A stretch of 64,000 bases of DNA from Pontibacter sp. Tf4 (GTDB lineage Bacteria > Bacteroidota > Bacteroidia > Cytophagales > Hymenobacteraceae): contig NZ_JACKZC010000008.1 of NCBI RefSeq assembly GCF_014212495.1, forward strand, positions 1 to 64,000, read 5' to 3'. The notes beneath the pieces were generated by a model. The model did not search any database. It saw only the letters and a program-made list of their open reading frames with translations, and was not told the origin of the DNA. Positions within the stretch are counted from its first letter, which is position 1. Every line of letters begins with the position of its first letter. Shown in pieces: positions 9,093 to 17,786 of the stretch. The position numbers were made by a program, and so were the translations under genes.

Positions 9093-9528
9093 TTTTGTTT
9101 TATAACTATAGTTTCTAACTATAACTTGGTGCCCTGTGCCCTCGCTCGCGTCCCGCGTGTGTGAGGTACAAGCGGACTCTGGCCGCGTCTATAGATTGCT
9201 ATAGTTGAAACCTGCTAAACTATAGTTATGCATCAGCGTGGCGGGGCGCCATATGATAGCTCACACTCGCGAGACACGAGCGAGAGCGGCAACACTACCG
9301 CTCTTTCGGACATCCTTGTCCGAAAGCACTCTGTCAGGGACATCCTTGTCCCCGTGTTGCGCGTAACGCGGACAAAGAAGTCCGGAGCAGCACATATATA
9401 TTCCTGCTGGCGTGGATCTGCGATCCGTGACTTACTATAATAGTGGATCTGCGATCCACTGGGCGGGACGCCCAACTATAGTTCATCACGAGCGTGGACG
9501 CTCGCGCCATAGTCTGACAAACTATAGT
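9093..9528. repeat. Repeat-rich intergenic block with serial mini-hairpins
   Basis: No gene is credible here; small ORFs merely cross repeats. A 25-bp inverted repeat with 3 mismatches lies at 9141-9165 and 9260-9284. Then comes a run of short perfect hairpins: 9283-9304; 9303-9326 (loop TCCT); 9337-9352 (TCCT); 9369-9384; 9414-9426 and 9442-9460 (both loop TGC); 9461-9473 (GGA); 9490-9503 (TGGA). Six CTATAG palindrome cores are interleaved, three of them perfect AACTATAGTT (for example 9104-9113). The hairpins share loop types and flanks with others in the window but differ in stem sequence. Confidence 0.7.
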
Positions 9529-10056
9529 TTAATCCAGGTCTCTGTCGCCGCGCTTCAGTTCTTCTACCGAGCGCATTACTTTATCTTTCAGACCAGACTT
9601 ATACTTCTCCAGTTTGTCCGCTACGGCGGCGTTGGTTGTGCCGATAATCTGTGCGGCCAATATACCTGCGTTCAAGGCACCATCCAAAGCAACAGTAGCA
9701 ACAGGTACGCCACCCGGCATCTGAAGAATTGATAGTACAGAATCCCAGCCATCAATAGAGTTGCTTGACTTTACCGGCACGCCAATTACCGGCAGTGTCG
9801 TTAGCGATGCCACCATGCCTGGTAAGTGTGCAGCGCCACCAGCTCCGGCAATAATCACTTTCAAGCCTTTCTTGCGGGCCTGCTCGGCATACTCGAACAT
9901 ACGATGCGGTGTGCGGTGCGCCGAAACTATAGTTAGTTCGTAAGGCACGCCCAGCGTTTCCAGAATTTCTGCGGCGGCATCCATTACTCTAAGGTCAGAC
10001 TGGCTGCCCATGATGATGCCCACTAAGGGTTGTGTATGTGTTGTTGCTTCGGCCAT
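9529..10056 (-). CDS. purE: N5-carboxyaminoimidazole ribonucleotide mutase
   Basis: PurE moves the carboxyl group of N5-CAIR to C4, giving CAIR in de novo purine synthesis. The 175-aa protein has the class I signatures GSQSDL near the N-terminus, SAHRTP (about 45-50) with the catalytic histidine, and AGGAAHLPG (about 71-79). It works directly after PurK, which is encoded 3 nt upstream (10060-11190), so the two are translated from one transcript. Class I PurE together with PurK indicates the two-enzyme bacterial route rather than the animal-type class II enzyme. Confidence 0.97.
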   Translation of the reverse strand: MAEATTHTQPLVGIIMGSQSDLRVMDAAAEILETLGVPYELTIVSAHRTPHRMFEYAEQARKKGLKVIIAGAGGAAHLPGMVASLTTLPVIGVPVKSSNSIDGWDSVLSILQMPGGVPVATVALDGALNAGILAAQIIGTTNAAVADKLEKYKSGLKDKVMRSVEELKRGDRDLD

Positions 10057-10059
10057 AGT

Positions 10060-11190
10060 TTATGCTTTTACTTTAATTACGTTTCTGATTTGCTCGGCAC
10101 GCTGCTGCGCTTCTTCTATAGTTTGTCCCAGTACGGTAATGTGTCCCATTTTGCGGGCTGGTCGGGTAAACTTCTTTCCATACAGGTGAATGTAAACTCC
10201 TGGCACGGCCAGAGCCTCTTGTAAACCTTCGTATTTAGCTTCGCCATCAAAGCCCGGTTCGCCCAGCAGGTTCAGCATAACAGCTGCGCTTTGTATTTCC
10301 GTTGAGCCCAGTGGTAGGTTCAGGATAGCACGTAGGTGTTGCTCGTATTGCGAGGTATAGTTAGCTTTTATAGTATGGTGGCCGCTGTTGTGCGGACGAG
10401 GCGCCACTTCGTTTACAAGGATCAAACCGTCTTTTGTCAGGAACAATTCCACAGCCAGTATACCTACCATGTCAAATGCTTCGATTACGCGTGTGGCAAT
10501 TTCGATGGCGTGGCGTTGTAGCTTGTACGCTACATTTGCCGGTGCGAAAAGCGAATCTACCAGGTTATGCTCCGGGTGGAAGCTCAACTCCACCACCGGA
10601 AAAGCAGTTACTTCGCCGTTGGCATTGCGGGCAACTATAACCGATATCTCCTTCTCAAAATCTACCAGTTTTTCCAGCACGCTTGGCTCCTCGAACGCTT
10701 TCCCGAAATCTGCTTCTGAAGTTAAACGGCTCACTCCTCTCCCATCGTAGCCCTCGCGACGCAACTTCTGGAAGGCAGGCAAAAAGTTAGTGTTCTGCTC
10801 CAGCTCCGTTTTATCTTTCAACACTATAAAGTCGGAAGTCGGGATGTTGTGCTGGCGATAGAACTCTTTCTGCAGGCCTTTATCCTGTATGGTTCTTATC
10901 GTTTTGGCATCCGGATAAACTTTCACGCCTTCCTGCTCCAGTCTTTCCAGGGCATCTGCGTTTACGTGCTCAATTTCGATCGTTACAATATCGCACTGCC
11001 TGCCAAACTCATATACCGTATCAAAATCGCGGAAGCTACCTACAAAAAACTCGTTGCAGATGTCTTTGCAGGGGGCGTTCTCGTCGGGGTCCAGCACGAG
11101 GGTATAGATGTTAAAATCGAGCCCGGCCTGCATCAGCATGCGGCCTAATTGTCCGCCGCCAAGTATACCAAGCTTTACTTCTCCTTTCAT
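10060..11190 (-). CDS. purK: N5-carboxyaminoimidazole ribonucleotide synthetase
   Basis: PurK is the ATP-grasp ligase that makes N5-CAIR from AIR, bicarbonate and ATP. The N-terminal GILGGGQLGRM loop binds nucleotide/AIR, and ATP-grasp residues such as LVNEVAPRPHNSGH lie in the C-terminal half. I place the start at 11190 (MKGEVKLGI), giving 376 aa. An earlier in-frame ATG at 11220 would add ten polar residues, but it overlaps the predicted -7 element at 11218-11225. The gene heads a two-gene purK-purE operon. Confidence 0.95.
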   Translation of the reverse strand: MKGEVKLGILGGGQLGRMLMQAGLDFNIYTLVLDPDENAPCKDICNEFFVGSFRDFDTVYEFGRQCDIVTIEIEHVNADALERLEQEGVKVYPDAKTIRTIQDKGLQKEFYRQHNIPTSDFIVLKDKTELEQNTNFLPAFQKLRREGYDGRGVSRLTSEADFGKAFEEPSVLEKLVDFEKEISVIVARNANGEVTAFPVVELSFHPEHNLVDSLFAPANVAYKLQRHAIEIATRVIEAFDMVGILAVELFLTKDGLILVNEVAPRPHNSGHHTIKANYTSQYEQHLRAILNLPLGSTEIQSAAVMLNLLGEPGFDGEAKYEGLQEALAVPGVYIHLYGKKFTRPARKMGHITVLGQTIEEAQQRAEQIRNVIKVKA

Positions 11191-11217
11191 AGATGGGTGT
11201 TTTGGGTGATCGTTTCT

Positions 11218-11225
11218 CAAAATTA
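11218..11225 (-). promoter_or_regulatory. Promoter -7 element for purK-purE
   Basis: TAATTTTG on the minus strand, 28 nt before the chosen purK start. No clear TTG lies at the 19-nt spacing, so the -33 element is weak. It supports the 11190 start because the longer frame would begin within the promoter. Confidence 0.5.
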
Positions 11226-11346
11226 AGGATTATAGTTAAACCTACCTGCCCTAACTATAGTATTATGCCCCTGTTGTTACATATACTTTGATTTATATAC
11301 GTAATCCTTTATATTGTTAGCTTACTTTTTCTGAACTATACCTTCA

Positions 11347-11970
11347 ATGGAAATCATCCTTGCCACTTTTTCTGCCTTATTTTCTGTCGTTAACCCCTTT
11401 GGCGCCATGCCCGTGTTCCTGACCCTGACCCAGGACGACACCCCGGCACAACGTAACCAGCAGGCCCTGAAAGCCTGTTTATACATGGTCGGTATTCTGG
11501 CAGTTTTCTTTCTGGCGGGGCAGTACGTGCTTAACTTTTTCGGTATCCGCATCCACGACCTGCGCATTGCCGGTGGATTAATGATTATGCGTGCAGGCTT
11601 TGAGTTACTTAGCCCGGGCGCCAGCAAAAAGAAAATATCTCCGGAAGTAGTTGAAGAAGGGCAGCATAAAGAAGACATTTCGTTCACGCCACTGGCCATG
11701 CCCATGCTTTCGGGCCCCGGTGCCATTGCGGTAAGTATTGCCATGTATACCACTTCGCTTTCTTACCTGGATATGGGCCTGATCCTGATCGCTATTGTGT
11801 TACTCGCAGCAGTTTCTTACATCATCCTGCGCTTCTCGCACCAGCTTACGCGCTACATGGGCAAATCCGGTTTGTCGGCACTTTCCCGCATCATGGGCTT
11901 TATAGTACTTTCCATCGGGGTAAACTTTATAGTTTCGGCAATCTATGCGCTGTTCTTTACGGGGCGGTAA
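11347..11970 (+). CDS. MarC-family integral membrane protein
   Basis: A 207-aa protein of the MarC/UPF0056 family with about six membrane segments. The N-terminal FSALFSVVNPFGAMPVF motif and the central PLAMPMLSGPGAI motif are family hallmarks. MarC was once linked to multiple antibiotic resistance, but its transport function is not established. It starts 156 nt after the divergent purK gene. A lipoprotein gene follows within 25 nt, so the two may be co-transcribed. Confidence 0.93.
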   Translation: MEIILATFSALFSVVNPFGAMPVFLTLTQDDTPAQRNQQALKACLYMVGILAVFFLAGQYVLNFFGIRIHDLRIAGGLMIMRAGFELLSPGASKKKISPEVVEEGQHKEDISFTPLAMPMLSGPGAIAVSIAMYTTSLSYLDMGLILIAIVLLAAVSYIILRFSHQLTRYMGKSGLSALSRIMGFIVLSIGVNFIVSAIYALFFTGR

Positions 11971-11994
11971 GTGATATTGATGACCTCCATACGT

Positions 11995-12828
11995 ATGCAT
12001 AAAAACAGGATTTTCAGGCTTGGCATGCTGCTCCTTGTTTTCTGGTTAGCTTCATGTAAAAATGGAGATGCTACTAAATCAGATATAGTTTTGGAGGGAG
12101 TTACCGCAGAGGATAGTCAAAGATTTGAAAAATCTTCTGTAAAAGAATTTTCATGGCAGGAAGGGCTATGTGATTATACAGGGTATTACCAATCTGATAA
12201 ATACTCTGAAAAGCAGATTGATGATACTTACTTCTTGGTATTTGGATACAATAGTGTTACTTCTTCTGATGTTGACGCCACATTAGATAGCCCTGCTAAC
12301 TATACTGTTGCTTACATTGATAGCTCATTGAAGAAACTTGAGAGCAACTATAGTGAAGCAATCAAAAAGATACAAAGCTTAGAGGTTGTTCCAACTCCAT
12401 TCTGGCAGGAACATAAAGAATTAACTGTCCTGCAACTCAGAGAACTATGCCAGTTAGAAAAGCTTACGTTAGAAGCACATTTAAACCCAAAATTGCTTGC
12501 AGGCACAACTTACTCAGAGAATTGTAAAGATTATGTTAATGCGTTAACCTCCGAAGACACAACAGTACTTCTTGCCACCTGGAGAAAACTAACTGACTAT
12601 AACAAATCTAAAAACGGCTACCCGGAAATGGTTGAACGCAAATATCAGGAACAGTTAAAGTCTGCCGACAAGTTACTTCTTGCCCGCATTGATTTGATGA
12701 CTTATGGCTGGTGGAATTGTGCAAACCGACAAAGAAAGTATGTTAAGGGTTTTAACCAGGAAGGGCGAATGACCAGAGAGTTTGAAAAGTTGTTTGATCG
12801 TGTAGCAGAATCGAACTGCGAAGAATAA
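11995..12828 (+). CDS. Predicted lipoprotein of unknown function
   Basis: I do not recognise this 277-aa protein. The start at 11995 gives a clear lipoprotein signal: two basic residues, a hydrophobic stretch and the lipobox LASC with Cys21. Earlier in-frame starts at 11971 (GTG) and 11980 (ATG) would only lengthen the n-region. The mature part is polar and mostly alpha-helical in appearance, with paired cysteines near the C-terminus. Base composition is visibly more A/T-rich than neighbouring marC and hemE, so recent acquisition is possible. It lies 24 nt after marC. Confidence 0.75.
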   Translation: MHKNRIFRLGMLLLVFWLASCKNGDATKSDIVLEGVTAEDSQRFEKSSVKEFSWQEGLCDYTGYYQSDKYSEKQIDDTYFLVFGYNSVTSSDVDATLDSPANYTVAYIDSSLKKLESNYSEAIKKIQSLEVVPTPFWQEHKELTVLQLRELCQLEKLTLEAHLNPKLLAGTTYSENCKDYVNALTSEDTTVLLATWRKLTDYNKSKNGYPEMVERKYQEQLKSADKLLLARIDLMTYGWWNCANRQRKYVKGFNQEGRMTREFEKLFDRVAESNCEE

Positions 12829-12945
12829 CAGCAAAGGCTATAGTTAACTATAGTTCTCCCATACTAAACCACACTTTATAAAACCAAGTAAACACTCCTA
12901 TAGTTTGGTGATATCGATCACCTTCACATAGTCGGCAAATTAGCT

Positions 12946-12953
12946 TATCTTTG
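12946..12953 (+). promoter_or_regulatory. Promoter -7 element for hemE, possibly leaderless
   Basis: TATCTTTG lies only 4 nt before the hemE ATG (12958). With the usual 5-7 nt from the -7 element to the start point, transcription would begin at or next to the start codon, giving a leaderless mRNA. The -33 element is weak (TTCA at the 19-nt position). Confidence 0.5.
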
Positions 12954-12957
12954 CGCC

Positions 12958-13995
12958 ATGCAATTGAAGAACGACCTGCTTATTAGAGCTGCCAAAGGAG
13001 AACCTGTTGAGCGCACACCGGTATGGCTGATGCGCCAGGCCGGCAGAATTTTACCTGAATACAGAGCCGTACGCGAAAGCCTGAGCGGTTTTAAAGAACT
13101 TGTAGAAACTCCTGAGTTTGCTGCCGAAGTAACGATACAACCGGTTGATATACTGGATGTGGACGCGGCCATCATCTTCTCTGATATATTGGTAGTGCCG
13201 GAAGCAATGGGCTGCACCTACGAAATGGTAGAAAAGCGCGGACCGTGGTTCCCGAACACCATAAGAACTGAAGCAGACCTTAAAAAGCTTCGTGTAGCCG
13301 ACCCGCACGAGCACCTGCATTATGTACTGGATGCCATTAAGGTTACCAAAAAAGCATTGAACGGCCGTGTGCCGCTGATCGGTTTTGCCGGAGCTCCCTG
13401 GACCATTCTGGCTTACATGGTAGAAGGCAGTGGCTCTAAAACGTTCTCGCATGCGCGTGGCATGTTGTATACCAACCCACAGTTGGCGCACCAGCTGCTC
13501 CGCATGATCACGGACACAACTATAGCTTACCTTAAAGCACAGGTAGAGGCAGGCGCAAACCTGATCCAAATCTTCGATTCGTGGGCTGGTATCCTTACAC
13601 CGGCGCATTACCGCGAATTCTCATTGCCATATATCAGCGAGATCTGTAATGCTATCCGCAATGTGCCGGTAACGGTGTTTGCCAAAGGCGCTTTCTTTGC
13701 CTTAGAAGATTTCGCTAAACTAAACTGCGAAACAATCGGTCTGGACTGGAACATGGAGATCGCTAAATCCAGAGCGCAGATCGGCCCGAACAAGACCCTG
13801 CAGGGCAACATGGACCCATGCCTGCTGTACAGCCCGTTCGAAACGATCCAGTCAGAAACTATCAAAATGCTGAAGGAGTTCGGACCGCAGCGCCACATTG
13901 CCAACTTAGGCCACGGCGTGTACCCGGATACTGACCCTGAGAAAGTAAAATGCTTCGTACAGACCGTAAAAGAATACGGACAGTTTAGAAGTTAG
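12958..13995 (+). CDS. hemE: Uroporphyrinogen decarboxylase
   Basis: HemE removes four acetate carboxyl groups from uroporphyrinogen III to form coproporphyrinogen III in heme synthesis. The 345-aa protein has the N-terminal signature [18 protein letters not shown] at about 20-37, which holds substrate-binding arginines, and the family motif [13 protein letters not shown] in the middle. Length and start fit the family. It is a single gene closed by a strong terminator at 14054-14096. The heme made supplies, among others, the cytochromes and the oxidase encoded at 38-39 kb and 60-64 kb. Confidence 0.97.
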   Translation: MQLKNDLLIRAAKGEPVERTPVWLMRQAGRILPEYRAVRESLSGFKELVETPEFAAEVTIQPVDILDVDAAIIFSDILVVPEAMGCTYEMVEKRGPWFPNTIRTEADLKKLRVADPHEHLHYVLDAIKVTKKALNGRVPLIGFAGAPWTILAYMVEGSGSKTFSHARGMLYTNPQLAHQLLRMITDTTIAYLKAQVEAGANLIQIFDSWAGILTPAHYREFSLPYISEICNAIRNVPVTVFAKGAFFALEDFAKLNCETIGLDWNMEIAKSRAQIGPNKTLQGNMDPCLLYSPFETIQSETIKMLKEFGPQRHIANLGHGVYPDTDPEKVKCFVQTVKEYGQFRS

Positions 13996-14053
13996 AGAGT
14001 TTGGGAGTTTAAGAGTTTAGAAATTAAACCTGACATGAAATTCTTTCACGGAT

Positions 14054-14096
14054 AAAACTATAAAGGCCTGCAAATTTTGCAGGCCTTTATAGTTTT
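14054..14096 (+). terminator. Bidirectional terminator between hemE and trkH
   Basis: A perfect 18-bp stem with a 7-nt loop; A-run and T-run ends make it work for both convergent genes. The arms contain ACTATAAAGG and its complement, so the terminator borrows half of the CTATAG palindrome. It is flanked by two purine-rich AGTT-repeat stretches in inverted orientation (13988-14030 and 14098-14148). Confidence 0.85.
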
Positions 14097-14144
14097 TGCT
14101 CTCCAACTTTTTAACTTCCCAACTTTTTAACTTTCTAACTTCTT

Positions 14145-15944
14145 CTATCCTATCGGCAGTTGGGTTGCCGGGTACTTGTAGGCGGTTGTGGTGGCGCGTG
14201 TGCTCAGGGCGAGTGCCAGTGTCAGGGTTCCTACCCTGCCTATGTACATTGATAGGATCAGCACAATTTTACCTACATCCGACAGGCCGGCAGTTATACC
14301 CGTACTTAAACCCACCGTGGCAAAAGCCGAAACCTGTTCTATAGCCAGCCGGATAATATCGTATTGCGGATCGGAAATGGTAAGTATAAACAGAAAGGCC
14401 ATATTCAGCAGCGCTGCAAAGGCAAACACGGTAAATGCTTTATATGCAACTGAATAGGGTACTGTGCGCCGCCCTATCTCGATATCCTTCTTGTTCCGGA
14501 TAGTAGCCGACATCGCCAGCAGGATCACAACAAATGTAGTGGTCTTGATACCGCCCCCCGTTGAACCCGGCGACGCCCCGATAAACATCAGGAAAATGAA
14601 CATAAAAAGTGTGGGCGTAGCAAGCTGCGAAATGTCCACACTGTTATACCCTGCCGTACGGGTAGTTACCGACTGGAAAAAAGATGTTATCAGCGCCTCG
14701 GCAAAACTTAAACCTGCCAGGGTACCATTATATTCCAGGAAAAAGAAACCCACCATACCCAGCAGGATCAGCGCAGCCGAAGTATAGATGGTGATCCGTG
14801 ACAGGAGCTTCCAGTTGCGCCAGGGTGTTGCCATACGTGTGCGCATCGCCTTCGGAGAAAGCACATCCAGGATAGTGGGGAAGCCGATACCGCCAAATAT
14901 GATGAGGAACGCAATGACCAGATGCAGGATATAGGAAAAGCGCACCGGTTCGGTATACAAACTGGCCGGGTACAACGAAAAGCCTGCATTACAGAACGCC
15001 GAAACCGAGTGGAAGATAGAGTAGAATATTTTGCTGCCCAGGCTGGTAAATTTCACGTCGGTGCCCCAGGTCATAAAAACGATCACTGCCCCGATGCCTT
15101 CTATCAGGAAGGTCAGGTAAACCAGTTTGCGCAGAAGGCCTTTGGATGAGAAGAGGGATTCGCCGTCCAGCAGCTCGTGTATGGCTACGTGTTGTCTTAT
15201 ACCAATGCCCCGGCGCATCATCGAAGCAAAAAAAGTAGCAAAAGTAAGGATGCCAAGCCCTCCCATCTGCACCAGTAACAACAGCACCACCTGCCCCGAA
15301 AACGTGAAGTACGTGCCCGGATCTACCACGGCCAGACCGGTTACACAGGCAGCACTGGTAGCCATAAACAAGGCATCCAGAAAAGGCATGTTGCCCGGCA
15401 CATTTATCATCTTCGGCATCATAAACAACCCGGCACCCACAAAGATCAGGACCACAAAGCTGAGTATGAACGCCACGGAGGGCTTTATCTGCATCGCCCG
15501 GATGTGAATGCGCGTTTCCAGGAGCTCGACGGTAAGCAGCACCAGCATATACAACGACACTACCACCCTGTAAAGCTCCACCGACAACGGAATGTCGATG
15601 CTCTCGAAGAAATTGTAAACAACAGGCGTGTTAAAGATATAGGTACCTACCTGGTTAACCAGTATGATGAGCATAAGCAGCCCTTCGAACCAGGTGCGCT
15701 TCAGAAACTTTTTCCGCTCGAAGGTATACAGAATGCGGAGCAGGTAGATGAAAACAAAAACAGCTAAAATAGCATCTATCGCTATGAACAGAAATTTTAT
15801 AGTTTCCGGCTTTTCCGCAATACCGTGGGCATAGATCAGCAGACCTACCGAAAGGATGGAGAGCAGGTACGTTGTGCGTCGCATCAGGGTGTAAGCCCCG
15901 CGTTTGGTATCGTAAAGCGCTCTGTTTAGTTTTTCTGTATTCAT
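14145..15944 (-). CDS. TrkH/KtrB-family potassium channel subunit (second copy)
   Basis: A 599-aa membrane protein of the TrkH/KtrB cation transporter family. The four pore loops are visible: SAACVTGLAVVDPGTYF, SVSAFCNAGFSLYP, SVTTRTAGYNSVD and VSAFATVGLSTGI, with the selectivity-filter glycines. Compared with classical TrkH it has an N-terminal extension of about 150 residues with extra membrane helices. It is closely related to the neighbouring gene at 15978-17786, 33 nt upstream, implying tandem duplication. These channels need a cytoplasmic RCK partner (TrkA/KtrA); none is encoded in the window. Confidence 0.93.
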   Translation of the reverse strand: MNTEKLNRALYDTKRGAYTLMRRTTYLLSILSVGLLIYAHGIAEKPETIKFLFIAIDAILAVFVFIYLLRILYTFERKKFLKRTWFEGLLMLIILVNQVGTYIFNTPVVYNFFESIDIPLSVELYRVVVSLYMLVLLTVELLETRIHIRAMQIKPSVAFILSFVVLIFVGAGLFMMPKMINVPGNMPFLDALFMATSAACVTGLAVVDPGTYFTFSGQVVLLLLVQMGGLGILTFATFFASMMRRGIGIRQHVAIHELLDGESLFSSKGLLRKLVYLTFLIEGIGAVIVFMTWGTDVKFTSLGSKIFYSIFHSVSAFCNAGFSLYPASLYTEPVRFSYILHLVIAFLIIFGGIGFPTILDVLSPKAMRTRMATPWRNWKLLSRITIYTSAALILLGMVGFFFLEYNGTLAGLSFAEALITSFFQSVTTRTAGYNSVDISQLATPTLFMFIFLMFIGASPGSTGGGIKTTTFVVILLAMSATIRNKKDIEIGRRTVPYSVAYKAFTVFAFAALLNMAFLFILTISDPQYDIIRLAIEQVSAFATVGLSTGITAGLSDVGKIVLILSMYIGRVGTLTLALALSTRATTTAYKYPATQLPIG

Positions 15945-15977
15945 GTAGTGCTATGCTCGCTACCGTATAGTTTGGTT

Positions 15978-17786
15978 TTAGCCAATGGCCAGGTGAGTAC
16001 TTGGGTATTTATAAGCTGTTGTGTAAGCTCTTGTACTGATGGCAAGTGCCAGCGTTAAGGTCCCTACCCTGCCTATGTACATCGACAGGATCAGAACACC
16101 TTTCCCTACATCAGACATACCGGCGGTTATGCCTGTACTTAAACCTACCGTAGCAAATGCCGATACCTGCTCAAAAGCCAGCCTTAAAATATCAAACTGT
16201 GGGTCTGAAATAGAAAGAATGATCAGGAAAAAGACATTGAACACAACGGCAAAGGTAAAAACGGCAAACGCTTTATACGAAACCGCAGGCGGTATAGTAC
16301 GCCGGCTTATTTCGATGTTCTTTTGTCCACGTATAGTTGCCCACACTGTAAGAATGATCACTGTAAAGGTAGTGGTTTTGATACCGCCACCCATCGACCC
16401 CGGCGAAGCACCGATAAACATCAGGATCATCATGATCAGTAAGGCCGGGACAGATACAGCCGACATATCGACGGTATGGAAGCCCGCAGAACGCGTAGTT
16501 ACCGACTGAAAAAAGGAAGTGACCAGGGTTTCGGTGAAGTTGAGGCCGGTAAGGGTATTAAAAAACTCCAGCGCAAAGAACGTAACAGTGCCAAAAGCCA
16601 GCAAAGCCGCCGACGTATACACTGTTACCCGGGTAAGCATTTTCCAGTTGCGCCACGGGGCATGCAGCCGGGCTCGCAGGGCCGATGGCGAAAACAGGTC
16701 GATCATGACCGGGAAACCGATGCCTCCAAAAATAACCAGCACTGCTATAGTTAAATGCAGAATATAGGCATCGCGCAGCACATCGGTATAAAGCCCTTCC
16801 GGGTAAAGCGAGAAACCGGCATTACAGAACCCCGACACGGCATGAAAGATCGAATAAAAGATCTTTGTCCCTAAATCCGTAAAAACCGCATCCCGGCTCC
16901 AGGTCATGAATATGATTACTGTACCGACCGCTTCAATAAAAAGGGTCATGATGATGAGCTTCCTGAGCAGGCCGCGCGTAAACGACAAGGACTCGCTTTC
17001 CATGATCTCGTACATGGCCACGTGGTGGCGGATACCAATACCGGCACGCATCAGCATAGCAAAGAAGGTGGCAAAGGTCATAACTCCCAACCCGCCCAGC
17101 TGCACCAGTACCAGCAACACCACCTGCCCCGAAAACGAAAGGTAAGTTCCGGGATCTATCACGGCCAGGCCTGTAATGCAGGAGGCACTCGTTGCCATGA
17201 AAAGGGCATCAATAAACCGCATGCCGCCCGGCACCACCGACATTTTGGGCAGCATAAACAGCGCTGTGCCAATAGCTATGAGGGCAATAAAGCTAAGCAG
17301 GAACGTAACAGCAGGCTTTATCTGCAGCGCTTTGAGGTGTACCTTGGTTTCGAGCAGCTCAATTACAAGCAGCATGAGCATGTACAACGACACCAGCGCC
17401 CGGTAAATCTCTACCGAAAGAGGTATACCAATGCTGCCGAAGATGTTGTAAACGATAGGAAAGTCGAGCAGGTAGGTACAGACCTGGTTTACAAAGATAA
17501 TGGCCATCAGGGTGCCCTCGAACCAGGTGCGCCGCAGAAACTTTACCCGCTCAAAGGTATACAGGATGCGCAGCAGGTAAATGAGCACAAAAATGGCCAG
17601 GATACCATCTATAGTATAATACAGATAGCTTAGCGTAACAGGATCTTTTACGACACCATGCGCATACACCAGCAAACCCACCGACAGGATGGTGAGCACA
17701 TACGTGGTGCGCCGCATCAGGGCATAGGCCCTTAGTTTACTGTCATATAAAAATCTGTTAAGCTGTTCGCTGTTCATGCGCTTCAA
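15978..17786 (-). CDS. TrkH/KtrB-family potassium channel subunit (first copy)
   Basis: A 602-aa paralogue of the downstream TrkH gene, alike along the whole length. Pore loops are SASCITGLAVIDPGTYL, AVSGFCNAGFSLYP, SVTTRSAGFHTVD and VSAFATVGLSTGI. The N-terminal extension with extra helices is shared by both copies. The start overlaps the end of the heptose kinase gene by 29 nt, so translation is probably coupled. The two filters are nearly the same, so a difference in partner or affinity rather than ion choice is more likely, but that is inference. Confidence 0.93.
   Translation of the reverse strand: MKRMNSEQLNRFLYDSKLRAYALMRRTTYVLTILSVGLLVYAHGVVKDPVTLSYLYYTIDGILAIFVLIYLLRILYTFERVKFLRRTWFEGTLMAIIFVNQVCTYLLDFPIVYNIFGSIGIPLSVEIYRALVSLYMLMLLVIELLETKVHLKALQIKPAVTFLLSFIALIAIGTALFMLPKMSVVPGGMRFIDALFMATSASCITGLAVIDPGTYLSFSGQVVLLVLVQLGGLGVMTFATFFAMLMRAGIGIRHHVAMYEIMESESLSFTRGLLRKLIIMTLFIEAVGTVIIFMTWSRDAVFTDLGTKIFYSIFHAVSGFCNAGFSLYPEGLYTDVLRDAYILHLTIAVLVIFGGIGFPVMIDLFSPSALRARLHAPWRNWKMLTRVTVYTSAALLAFGTVTFFALEFFNTLTGLNFTETLVTSFFQSVTTRSAGFHTVDMSAVSVPALLIMMILMFIGASPGSMGGGIKTTTFTVIILTVWATIRGQKNIEISRRTIPPAVSYKAFAVFTFAVVFNVFFLIILSISDPQFDILRLAFEQVSAFATVGLSTGITAGMSDVGKGVLILSMYIGRVGTLTLALAISTRAYTTAYKYPSTHLAIG

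Noticed and set aside
9228-9732. Short open frames across the mini-hairpin block
   Set aside because: They read through repeated hairpins and into purE antisense DNA.
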